Part shown: positions 21,840 to 28,535 of the stretch, in pieces | Layout of the letters: each line of letters begins with the position of its first letter | How positions within the stretch are numbered: the stretch's first letter is position 1 | Assembly: GCF_051659545.1 (NCBI RefSeq) | Contig: NZ_JBOFOR010000229.1 | Location: 1 to 28,535, forward strand | Direction: 5' to 3' | Source of the DNA: JBOFOR01 sp051659545 | GTDB lineage: Bacteria > Bacillota > Clostridia > Peptostreptococcales > Peptostreptococcaceae | Length of the DNA: 28,535 nucleotides | Made by a program: the position numbers and the translations under genes | Notes under the pieces: model-generated | Databases searched by the model: none | What the model saw: only the letters and a program-made list of their open reading frames with translations | What the model was told of the DNA's origin: nothing

Positions 21840-23549
21840 ATGCAATTAAGTAGAGAAGAAGAATATTTAAAGCTAATGGACATTATAAAAAATTTAAAAA
21901 AGATGATTTGTTTGATGAGAGACAATAGTGAAATAGATTATGAAGCAAATAATGAATACGTAAAATTAATAAATTATATAGAAGAAGAGGTCATAAAAAA
22001 TGAAGAAAGCATAAAGGAGTTAAAAGAACCTTTTTTGCTATTTGTAGTAGGAGGTGGAAATTATGGTAAATCAACTTTAATAAATGCACTACTTAAAGAA
22101 AAAATAGTAGAAACAACTGATATCCCTAATACATGGAAGTTAGATTTATTTATTAAATCAAAAAAAGAAAGAATGGAAATAACCTATCAAGATAACTCAA
22201 AATCTATTAAATCTTCTAAAGAGGGAATAAAGTTATTAAAAAGAGAAGAAGAAAAATATAAAGTATCTAGAAAAAAAATATTAAGAAGAGTTAAAGAATA
22301 TAAAAATACAAAAGAATTAACTTTGGATGAATTAAAAGAACACAGAAAAAGACTAGAGAATGAGTATCTATATAAATCTAATATAATTCAAATTAAATAC
22401 TATATTTCTAAAGGAGATATACTAGAAGATTTTGTAATTGTTGATACTCCAGGATTAAATCAAGTACTTTTAAAAAATACTTTCACTAGAGTAAAAAAGT
22501 ACTATGAAAAAGCAGATGGAGTAATTTGGTTAATAGATGCTCAAAATATTGTTTCAAAAGAAAATAATAAAATTATAGAAGAAATAGAAGAGATAGATAC
22601 GTTGCATAGTAAAAAGAAAAATATTATAGCAGTAATAAACAAAATAGATATAATAAGAAAAGACAATATTGCAAACCTTGCAAAAGTAAGAAGAAAAGTA
22701 ATGGAAATATATGAAGATAAATTTGATGACATAGTATTTATATCGGCAAAAGAGGCATTAGAAGGGTTAATTAATGAAGATGATAATTTAATAGAAAAAA
22801 GCAATATAAAATATTTATATCAAAGTATAGACAAAAACTTTAAAAATAGAGCAGAGGAAAATCAAATAAAATCAAAATACAAGAATTTGTATATAATGAA
22901 AGATAGTATATTAGATAAGATATACAACTATAAAAGAAATTTATACAAAGATATTTCTATATATAATGAAAGTCAATTTGAGCAAAAAGATAAAATAAAG
23001 GATTTAGATATTTATGTAAAAAATAGATTAGAAGAATTTAAAAAAGGAAACTACGAAAAAAGAGACGACATAATCGAGTTAAAAAAAGAAGTAGAAGAGC
23101 TACAAAATGTATGTAATTTAAATTTAGAAAATTTATATGAACATTTATATATAAAGTCTAATTTTAAACCCAACAAAACGGAGAAAGATATAAATACAAA
23201 CTTATATTTTACAAGGAGCAAGCACATAGTATTTGACTATAACAAAAGTTATAGAATAAATAACAACAATATAAATTTTATTAATAAAATAGAAAATATA
23301 TTAAACAAAAGCAATTCTAAAAGCAAATCTGATGATGAAGTATTATTAATAAATACAATTATCCCACAAATAAATTTTCTAATTGAAGAAATTGTTGAAG
23401 TTGTAGATGAAAAATTGAATTTAATACACATTAATTTGAATGAAACAAGAGAAGAAAGCTTTAGAGAAAAACATATAGACTACTTAAGTGTAAAAAAACA
23501 TATAGATTATTTAGACAATATAGAAAATATAATGAAAATTTTGAGGTGA
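21840..23549 (+). CDS. Dynamin-like GTPase, first of a tandem pair
   Basis: 569 aa. GTPase domain (about 65-310): P-loop GGGNYGKS (71-78), switch/G3 DTPG (202-205) and G4 NKID (267-270). A Lys/Glu-rich helical insertion (about 105-180) splits G1 from G3. The remaining 250 residues are charged helices with coiled-coil character, as in the stalk of bacterial dynamin-like proteins; no clear membrane-inserting paddle is seen. RBS AAAAAGGA. The stop codon lies inside the RBS of the second GTPase, so the two are coupled. Likely a membrane-remodelling or membrane-protection function together with its partner; Asn/Lys-rich AT-driven composition. Confidence 0.85.
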   Translation: MQLSREEEYLKLMDIIKNLKKMICLMRDNSEIDYEANNEYVKLINYIEEEVIKNEESIKELKEPFLLFVVGGGNYGKSTLINALLKEKIVETTDIPNTWKLDLFIKSKKERMEITYQDNSKSIKSSKEGIKLLKREEEKYKVSRKKILRRVKEYKNTKELTLDELKEHRKRLENEYLYKSNIIQIKYYISKGDILEDFVIVDTPGLNQVLLKNTFTRVKKYYEKADGVIWLIDAQNIVSKENNKIIEEIEEIDTLHSKKKNIIAVINKIDIIRKDNIANLAKVRRKVMEIYEDKFDDIVFISAKEALEGLINEDDNLIEKSNIKYLYQSIDKNFKNRAEENQIKSKYKNLYIMKDSILDKIYNYKRNLYKDISIYNESQFEQKDKIKDLDIYVKNRLEEFKKGNYEKRDDIIELKKEVEELQNVCNLNLENLYEHLYIKSNFKPNKTEKDINTNLYFTRSKHIVFDYNKSYRINNNNINFINKIENILNKSNSKSKSDDEVLLINTIIPQINFLIEEIVEVVDEKLNLIHINLNETREESFREKHIDYLSVKKHIDYLDNIENIMKILR

Positions 23550-23553
23550 TATT

Positions 23554-25242
23554 TTGGATAATAGGAGAAATTATATTTATGAAATAAAGGATAGTATATT
23601 ACAATCTCCAATTAGAAAAAGATTAACAGAGTCTGAAAATATACCATTTAAAAAAGTAGTATTAGAAAATTTAAATAATACAATAGAAAACATTAAGGCT
23701 CTAGAAAATAATAAAGATAAGGCTGTAAAATTGGTTATAGTTGGAGAAGTAAAATCAGGGAAATCAAGTTTATTAAATGCATTAATAGGAAAAGAAGTAA
23801 GTACAGTGGATGTACTAGAAGCAACATCATCAATAATAGAAGTAATATATGATAAAGAAAACAAAACTAAAAAATCAGACAATATTACTCAGGTAAGACT
23901 TAATATAGAATATCTAAAAAAAATCAATATAGTAGACACTCCAGGACTTAAAAGTATAACAATAAAGAATGAGCAAAAAACCTTAAATTATATTCAAAAT
24001 GCAGACCTAATATTATTTGTAATAGATGCAACTCATATAGGCCAAGAAGATATATTAGAATCCCTAGATTTAATAGCTCAATATAGAAAGCCTATAGTTG
24101 GAATAGTAAATAAAGCAGATTTACTAGAAGACAATAAGCAGGAAGTCATGGAGTATATAAAAGACGAATACGGAATATATATAGATGATTTCTTTATGAT
24201 ATCTTCTTATTTAGAATATCAAGATAAAATGAGTAAAAATGTAAAAGCAGGAAATACAGATATAGTAATATCTAATTACAATGAATTAAAGGAAAACTTT
24301 AAACAACTAGTAAAATACATAGAAGATACAAGTAACAACTATAAAGCTGTAAAAGAAAAAAGTTTAAACTCATCCTTAGAAGGGATAATTCATAAAGAAA
24401 TAGTTAATCATCATGAATATAAACAAAGTTTATTTGTTTTAGTAGAAGAACTTAAAAAGCATGAGAGATTACTACAAAATAAATTTGATTATGTAAAATC
24501 TAAAATGGAATTTGAAGTAAATGATTGGTGTAATAGAGTATTTTTAAGTGAAGAATTAAGCAAAATTAAAGCGGATATAGAAAGTTCTGCAATTTATATT
24601 AATGAAATTTATATTAATGATAGGGTTAACAAAAAGAAAATAGAATTAGATGAATTATTTTTTAAAGAATGGAGTGAATGTTTAAAAGAAATAAGTGATC
24701 AGTTAGATGATGATATAAAAAAATATATAGATAAAATAACTTATAGAAGTGAACTATTAGATACACCACATTTGAATATTGATAGTGGAAAGGGAAATAT
24801 TAATGAAATGCTAGCTACTGTTGGAAGTGGAGCAATACTAGGGGCTACATCAGGCGGTATAATATCTATGTATACTGCTGCAATTGGTTCCTCAGCAGCA
24901 TCAGTTACAATTGGGACGGCATTAATAACTTACTGTCCACCATTACTAATAGCAGGCACAATAAGTGGTGCCCTAGGCAAGGTTATATACGATAAGGTTA
25001 AGTCTGATAAAAATAACAAAGAAATACTAAATGATATAGATAATTTTATTGATGGATTAAAATACAAAATAATAGAAGCATTAAATGAAGGTTACTTTAA
25101 AGCAAGTCAAGAAATAGTTTTTACAACTACGGAAATACTCAAAAACCTAAAAGGAATCTATACAAATAAATATGACATAGAAAAACTATCTAAAGAAATA
25201 GAAGCATATATAGAAAAACTAAAAAAATATATAAGTAATTAA
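23554..25242 (+). CDS. Dynamin-like GTPase with hydrophobic paddle, second of a tandem pair
   Basis: 562 aa. G1 GEVKSGKS (64-71), conserved Thr/Ser switch segment (TSS 91-93), G3 DTPG (128-131), G4 NKAD (186-189). A helical stalk is interrupted at about 419-478 by a strongly hydrophobic Gly/Ala-rich stretch (AILGATSGGIIS through LLIAGTISGALG), the position and character of the paddle that inserts into membrane in bacterial dynamins. The TTG start is preceded by GAGGTGA (23543-23549) that contains the stop of the first GTPase; no earlier ATG fits. Adjacent unequal dynamins form heteromeric assemblies in Campylobacter (Cj0411/Cj0412), a fair model here: this one membrane-binding, the other a soluble partner. 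Confidence 0.87.
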   Translation: MDNRRNYIYEIKDSILQSPIRKRLTESENIPFKKVVLENLNNTIENIKALENNKDKAVKLVIVGEVKSGKSSLLNALIGKEVSTVDVLEATSSIIEVIYDKENKTKKSDNITQVRLNIEYLKKINIVDTPGLKSITIKNEQKTLNYIQNADLILFVIDATHIGQEDILESLDLIAQYRKPIVGIVNKADLLEDNKQEVMEYIKDEYGIYIDDFFMISSYLEYQDKMSKNVKAGNTDIVISNYNELKENFKQLVKYIEDTSNNYKAVKEKSLNSSLEGIIHKEIVNHHEYKQSLFVLVEELKKHERLLQNKFDYVKSKMEFEVNDWCNRVFLSEELSKIKADIESSAIYINEIYINDRVNKKKIELDELFFKEWSECLKEISDQLDDDIKKYIDKITYRSELLDTPHLNIDSGKGNINEMLATVGSGAILGATSGGIISMYTAAIGSSAASVTIGTALITYCPPLLIAGTISGALGKVIYDKVKSDKNNKEILNDIDNFIDGLKYKIIEALNEGYFKASQEIVFTTTEILKNLKGIYTNKYDIEKLSKEIEAYIEKLKKYISN

Positions 25243-25244
25243 CT

Positions 25245-25277
25245 AAAAAATCTCCATTAATTTGGAGAATTTTTTTT
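25245..25277 (+). terminator. Terminator of the dynamin pair
   Basis: TCTCC/GGAGA stem (25251-25255 with 25264-25268) extended by A-run/T-run pairing, 8-nt loop, eight-T tail. Confidence 0.85.
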
Positions 25278-25325
25278 ATTTATATCATATATATAAGTAT
25301 AGGCTACAATAAAGGAGAAATTAAA

Positions 25326-26402
25326 GTGATTACGATAAGTTTGTGTTTAATAGTCAAAAATGAAGAAGAAGTAATTAGTAGATGCCTAGGCAGTATAAGT
25401 GAAGCAGTAGATGAAATAATTGTAGTTGATACAGGTTCAACAGACAATACAAAAAAAATAGTAAGTGAATATACAGATAAATTATATAATTTTGAGTGGA
25501 AAGATGATTTCTCAGAAGCTAGAAATTTTTCCTTTAGCAAGGCAACAAAAGAATATATACTATGGTTAGATGCAGATGAATTTTTAGATATTATAAATAA
25601 GGAAAAACTAATGAAATTAAAAAGTGAATTGGATAAAGATATAGATGTAGTGACAATGCAGACTTATATATGTATTGATGAAAATAACAATCCTAAAATA
25701 ATGGCTAGAAGAAATAGGTTAGTAAAAAATAGAAAAAACTATAAATGGTTTGGTTTTATACATGAATATATTGAAACTTGTGGAAACTGTTATGATAGCA
25801 ATATTTCAATTATTCACAATAAAGTTAAAGCCAATAGCAATAGAAATCTTGAAATTTATAAAAAAAATATAGATAAAGGCAAAACATTAACAGATAGAGA
25901 CTTATATTATTATGGCAAAGAACTTTACTACAACGAATTTTGTGATGAAGCAATCGAAATATTAAAACAATTTGTAGATAGGGGTTCCTGGAATGAAGAA
26001 ATAGTAGATGCGATATGTAAAATAGGAGAATGTTATTTATGCAAAGGGGAATTAGTAAAGGCAAGAGAGTATTTCTATAAAACCTTTGAATATATAGAAC
26101 CTCGTGGAGAGGTATTGTACAATATAGCTACATCTTTTGAGGAAGAAAAAAAGTACCATCAGGCTATTATATGGTATGAAATAATACTACAATTACCAAT
26201 ACCTAAAGATTGTAATCAATGTGTAAATTTAGGATGTTGGAGATTTAATCCACATTTAAATTTATGTTCTTGTTATTTTGAAATTGACGATTTACCAAGA
26301 GCATATTATCATCATAAAAAATGTTTTGAAATAAATCCATTAGACACATGTGTTATACAAAATGATAAATTTTTCAAATCTATAATTAAAGACAAGCCAT
26401 AA
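25326..26402 (+). CDS. Glycosyltransferase family 2 with C-terminal TPR repeats
   Basis: 358 aa. The GT2 (GT-A fold) domain is at about 1-110: SLCLIVKNEEEVISRCL opening, VDTGSTDNT donor-binding loop (34-42) and the DAD metal motif in LWLDADEF (82-84). Residues about 200-345 are helical TPR-like repeats (DLYYYGKELYYNEFCDEAIEIL, GECYLCKGELVKAREYFYKTF-like units), typical of clostridial GT2-TPR enzymes, some of which glycosylate peptides or surface proteins. GTG start, supported by AAAGGAGAAA 5 nt upstream. No signal peptide: cytosolic. Acceptor unknown; no polysaccharide cluster nearby. Confidence 0.85.
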   Translation: MITISLCLIVKNEEEVISRCLGSISEAVDEIIVVDTGSTDNTKKIVSEYTDKLYNFEWKDDFSEARNFSFSKATKEYILWLDADEFLDIINKEKLMKLKSELDKDIDVVTMQTYICIDENNNPKIMARRNRLVKNRKNYKWFGFIHEYIETCGNCYDSNISIIHNKVKANSNRNLEIYKKNIDKGKTLTDRDLYYYGKELYYNEFCDEAIEILKQFVDRGSWNEEIVDAICKIGECYLCKGELVKAREYFYKTFEYIEPRGEVLYNIATSFEEEKKYHQAIIWYEIILQLPIPKDCNQCVNLGCWRFNPHLNLCSCYFEIDDLPRAYYHHKKCFEINPLDTCVIQNDKFFKSIIKDKP

Positions 26403-26405
26403 AAA

Positions 26406-26426
26406 ACCTAGGATAGTATCCTAGGT
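26406..26426 (-). terminator. Perfect 10-bp palindromic terminator
   Basis: ACCTAGGATA and its complement around a single G (26406-26415 with 26417-26426), six T on the minus strand, so best suited to the small minus-strand ORF ending at 26437, while probably also ending the glycosyltransferase transcript. Confidence 0.75.
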
Positions 26427-26436
26427 GTACATAAAA

Positions 26437-26661
26437 CTATTTAAATTTATAATGTGAAATTTTATACAAAAACATTGCAGTACATTTAATTAAAACGTTT
26501 ATGTTACCTAAGACGCTTTGGTCATTTTCATTTGAGTGCAATTTAGTTACATCCATTCCAAGTTGTAAACTAATATTATTTATATAGCTAAATTGAATGC
26601 AAACCATAGATAAAAAATATATTAGTCCAATTATAAATAATGAAAGAATCACAAGAATCAC
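26437..26661 (-). CDS. Small membrane protein, unknown
   Basis: 74 aa with a single N-terminal hydrophobic helix (ILVILSLFIIGLIYFLSMV, residues 2-20), then a polar segment and a basic C-terminus (YKISHYKFK). GTG start at 26659-26661 with a strong GGGGGTGG (complement of 26668-26675) at good spacing and a dedicated terminator behind it, which together make a real gene likely despite AT-rich content. An 11-codon frame (MLFRHDGGGYL) ends in a TGA overlapping the GTG, so translational coupling is possible. No family recognised. Confidence 0.55.
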   Translation of the reverse strand: MILVILSLFIIGLIYFLSMVCIQFSYINNISLQLGMDVTKLHSNENDQSVLGNINVLIKCTAMFLYKISHYKFK

Positions 26662-26677
26662 AAATATCCACCCCCAT

Positions 26678-26741
26678 CATGCCGAAAGAGCATGTCCTCT
26701 ATTATGTAAAGTCTAACACATAAGATGATTAATATCATCTT
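26678..26741 (-). promoter_or_regulatory. Structured leader of the 74-aa membrane protein gene
   Basis: On the minus strand three hairpins precede the RBS: AAGATGAT/ATCATCTT (26722-26741), an overlapping TTATGT/ACATAA alternative (26702-26723) and CATGC/GCATG with loop TCTTTCG (26678-26694). The first two share bases, so they exclude each other. No known riboswitch class recognised. The remaining bases to 26883 hold no gene. Confidence 0.35.
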
Positions 26742-26883
26742 TCAAATAGGTTTAAATATAACTTTAAAATAACAATAAACTATTTCCTATGATAAAATTC
26801 ATATAGATTTATGATATAAGTTAAACAATAACAATATATTATGGTGTAAAAAAATAAAATCTAGAATAAACTTATTCTAACCT

Positions 26884-27171
26884 TTAATGTATAAATACAA
26901 AAAAAGATAAAAATACTACAAATATAATCCATAGCATTAAAATATTAATACTATGGATTATATTTGTAAGAATATTCGATATAAAGTTAATTGTATTAAT
27001 ATTATTATCGGAATCTATAATACAAACTTTATCTCTTAGTTCCACTGATTTTAATATTTTTTTATAGTCTAACACTTTTAGAAATTTATGCTTAATATTT
27101 TCTATTTGTGATAGTGCAGATTCTTTATTTATACATAAAATTATGAAAAAAATAGAGGAATGTTACTTCAT
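26884..27171 (-). pseudogene. Possible decayed small membrane protein gene
   Basis: A frame open from about 27162 to the TAA at 26884 encodes an N-terminal hydrophobic stretch (SIFFIILCINKES), a Lys-rich helix and a C-terminal transmembrane helix (INILMLWIIFVVFLSFFVFI). The only ATG in frame (27169-27171) is followed two codons later by TAA (27163-27165); the internal GTG at 27073-27075, giving 63 aa, has no RBS. Either a gene with an early nonsense mutation or a chance AT-rich frame. Confidence 0.3.
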
Positions 27172-27308
27172 TTTTTAGGTTATAATCTCATTTTCACATG
27201 AGGTATTCTTTTTTAAACGTAGGATACCCCTTTATTAATTATTGTATAAGTACTATTATAAATATATTAATTATAATAATTTTAACAAATAAGTTGGAGG
27301 GTTTTCAA

Positions 27309-28262
27309 TTGAATAATACTAAAAAACTAACAGAAGCAGCACTGTTATCATCATTATTTGTAGTTTGCACAATTGTTGCTGTAGGAACAGGGATTGGATA
27401 TTCACTTTATCTAGATTTTATTGTTCCTGTATTCCTTTGTATAATATGCTTAAAATGTGGATTTAAATATACTGTTTTATCGGGAGTAACCTCCGTATTA
27501 ATAGTAGGATTAGTACTTGGAGATATAGGAACTGCAATATGGATAACACAAAGCATAGTTCTTGGAATTATGTGTGGAATACTTCTTAATAAGCCTACTG
27601 CCATTATGGATGACCTGGTGTATGCCTCAATACTTGGGGTACTACTTATGGTGCTTATAGATGTATATGCCTCTGCACTTATAGGATACAGTTTTATGAA
27701 AGAATTTCAAGAATACGTAAAATTATTCCCATATAAAAATTGGACAGATATTATCTATTATTTATTTATAGCAACTCTTCCATTTGGAACAGTATTTACA
27801 GTATATTATGTATCCTTAATTGTTGGAAAAAGATTAAAAATAGTGCAAGGAGAGGCTAAGAAAAAGTTAGAAATAATGAGTAACTTTAGAAGGTATTCTA
27901 GATTTTTATGTTGCTCAAAAAAAGTATTTTATTCTTGTGCAATGTATATATTTTTAGTGGAGATAATGAATATTTTAAATATTAATGTAGAGAGTGTATA
28001 TTTAAAAACAGTAATAATATCTATAGAGTATTTGTGTATGTACTTTGTTATAAGAGATGGATATGTAACGATACAAAACTATGTTTTAGCAAAGTTTGAA
28101 AAAATATCATATGCTAGAATATTATTGTTAATATTTGTAGTATTACTTATAATTTTATACAGAATAACTATAGGTATAATAGTAATATTAAATATTATAC
28201 TAGACAACAAAATAGACATTAGGACAAGGCAAAGTAATATTATTAATGGATTGTTAAAATAA
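27309..28262 (+). CDS. DUF2232 (YybS-like) multi-pass membrane protein
   Basis: 317 aa with about eight transmembrane segments. The N-terminus NNTKKLTEAALLSSLFVVCTIV is the usual opening of DUF2232 proteins, which resemble ECF-transporter S components; four or five helices follow to about residue 165, then a cytosolic basic stretch (GKRLKIVQGEAKKKLEIM) and three more helices, ending in a polar tail. A reading frame from ATG 27198 would add 37 residues including an extra hydrophobic segment, but it has no RBS, whereas GGAGGG at 27296-27301 is ideally placed for the TTG at 27309, so that start is chosen. In Bacillus the homologue lies upstream of gdpP; here a glycerophosphodiesterase relic follows. 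Function unknown. Confidence 0.8.
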   Translation: MNNTKKLTEAALLSSLFVVCTIVAVGTGIGYSLYLDFIVPVFLCIICLKCGFKYTVLSGVTSVLIVGLVLGDIGTAIWITQSIVLGIMCGILLNKPTAIMDDLVYASILGVLLMVLIDVYASALIGYSFMKEFQEYVKLFPYKNWTDIIYYLFIATLPFGTVFTVYYVSLIVGKRLKIVQGEAKKKLEIMSNFRRYSRFLCCSKKVFYSCAMYIFLVEIMNILNINVESVYLKTVIISIEYLCMYFVIRDGYVTIQNYVLAKFEKISYARILLLIFVVLLIILYRITIGIIVILNIILDNKIDIRTRQSNIINGLLK

Positions 28263-28281
28263 AGAGAATAGGGGGATTGAA

Positions 28282-28431
28282 ATGGAGAATACAAACCTTA
28301 AATGGCTAATAGAAGAACCTATAGCTCACAGGGGATTATTTAATAACCAAAAACCAGAAAATTCCTTAGCAGCTTTTAAAAATACAGTAGATAATAATTA
28401 CAATAAATTGCCGAAAAGCCCCCTTCTTTAG
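28282..28431 (+). pseudogene. Glycerophosphodiester phosphodiesterase truncated by an IS element
   Basis: ATG with AGGGGG 6 nt upstream begins a GDPD domain: PIAHRGLFNNQKPENSLAAF holds the active-site HRG and the PENSLAAF motif. After TVDNNY (codon 40) family proteins continue with GIELDV, but here the frame runs into the IS end at 28402 and stops at TAG 28429-28431, giving 49 aa in place of about 240. Loss of the catalytic EID/ELD and all later residues makes it inactive unless the rest reappears and the element is excised precisely. Confidence 0.8.
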
Positions 28432-28535
28432 ATGTGGGGATGAAAGGCAAGGTCTCAAACTATCTTAATAAAGAGAGGTGGAACAACTTCTAGTTATATT
28501 AAGTCTCAAATGTTGTATAATAAAAATAATATATG
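28402..28535 (+). mobile_element. Left end of an IS200/IS605-type insertion element (runs off the window)
   Basis: The element begins right after TTAC (28398-28401) in the phosphodiesterase gene. Hairpin I is TTGCC/GGCAA (28408-28412 with 28446-28450) around CCCC/GGGG. Hairpin II is CTTAATA plus AGAGGT with ACTTCT plus TATTAAG (28464-28503), which buries an AGAGGTGG RBS-like sequence; GTCTCAAA repeats flank it (28452-28459, 28503-28510). A TATAAT (28516-28521) near the end may be the transposase promoter. Lack of terminal inverted repeats and of target duplication fits this family; the transposase lies beyond the window. Confidence 0.65.

Noticed and set aside
27198..27308. N-terminal 37-residue extension of the DUF2232 protein
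   Set aside because: No RBS before ATG 27198, while GGAGGG is ideally placed before TTG 27309 and the family N-terminus starts there.
1..28535. CRISPR array, tRNA or rRNA genes
   Set aside because: No regularly spaced repeats and no tRNA or rRNA signatures were found when reading both strands.

Overview
The window is a very AT-rich chromosomal segment from an anaerobic Firmicute. Clostridium-type ribosome binding sites, a Na+-pumping decarboxylase operon, an in-frame-UGA selenoprotein, a second SigA-like sigma factor and a CcpA-type cre site all point to class Clostridia, most likely family Peptostreptococcaceae (Clostridioides / Paraclostridium / Romboutsia relatives). That placement is inference from gene content and base composition; there is no rRNA to confirm it.

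Layout. (1) 390-3681: a four-gene operon for a biotin-dependent, sodium-translocating oxaloacetate-type decarboxylase (carboxyltransferase, gamma anchor, separate biotin carrier, beta pump), with its own extended -10 promoter and a shared terminator. (2) 3746-8456: amino-acid and housekeeping genes: a class I glutamine amidotransferase-like hydrolase, threonine aldolase plus a DUF4438 protein, proC, a HesB/IscA-like selenoprotein (TGA at codon 36 read as Sec), and a hotdog acyl-CoA thioesterase. (3) 8575-13900: a degraded small gene, a secreted DUF1002 (YpuA-like) protein, and a heterodimeric ABC exporter pair whose catalytic substitutions are complementary. (4) 13985-15938: three small minus-strand genes without recognised families, at least two of them paralogous, with an IS200/IS605-type end hairpin stranded between them. 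(5) 16140-18625: a protein joining a catalytically dead-looking HSDR_N (PD-(D/E)XK) fold to a His/Cys metal-binding tail, a probable free-standing small RNA of about 120 nt, an extra sigma-70 factor, and a roughly 650-bp gene-poor stretch holding a perfect cre match, a frameshifted micro-gene and a structured leader. (6) 18660-21661: aroF-pheA-tyrA, the committed and terminal steps of Phe/Tyr synthesis. (7) 21840-26402: two tandem dynamin-like GTPases and a GT2-TPR glycosyltransferase. (8) 26437-28535: small membrane ORFs, a DUF2232 (YybS-like) membrane protein, and a glycerophosphodiester phosphodiesterase gene cut after about 40 codons by the left end of an IS200/IS605-type element that runs off the window.

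How parts work together: the decarboxylase operon converts decarboxylation energy to a Na+ gradient; aroF-pheA-tyrA is a compact pathway operon behind a hairpin-plus-terminator leader; the dynamin pair is probably a hetero-oligomeric membrane-remodelling machine; the two ABC half-transporters form one exporter. The least explained items are the three-gene paralogue cluster, the HSDR_N/metal-tail protein and the small RNA between it and the sigma factor.
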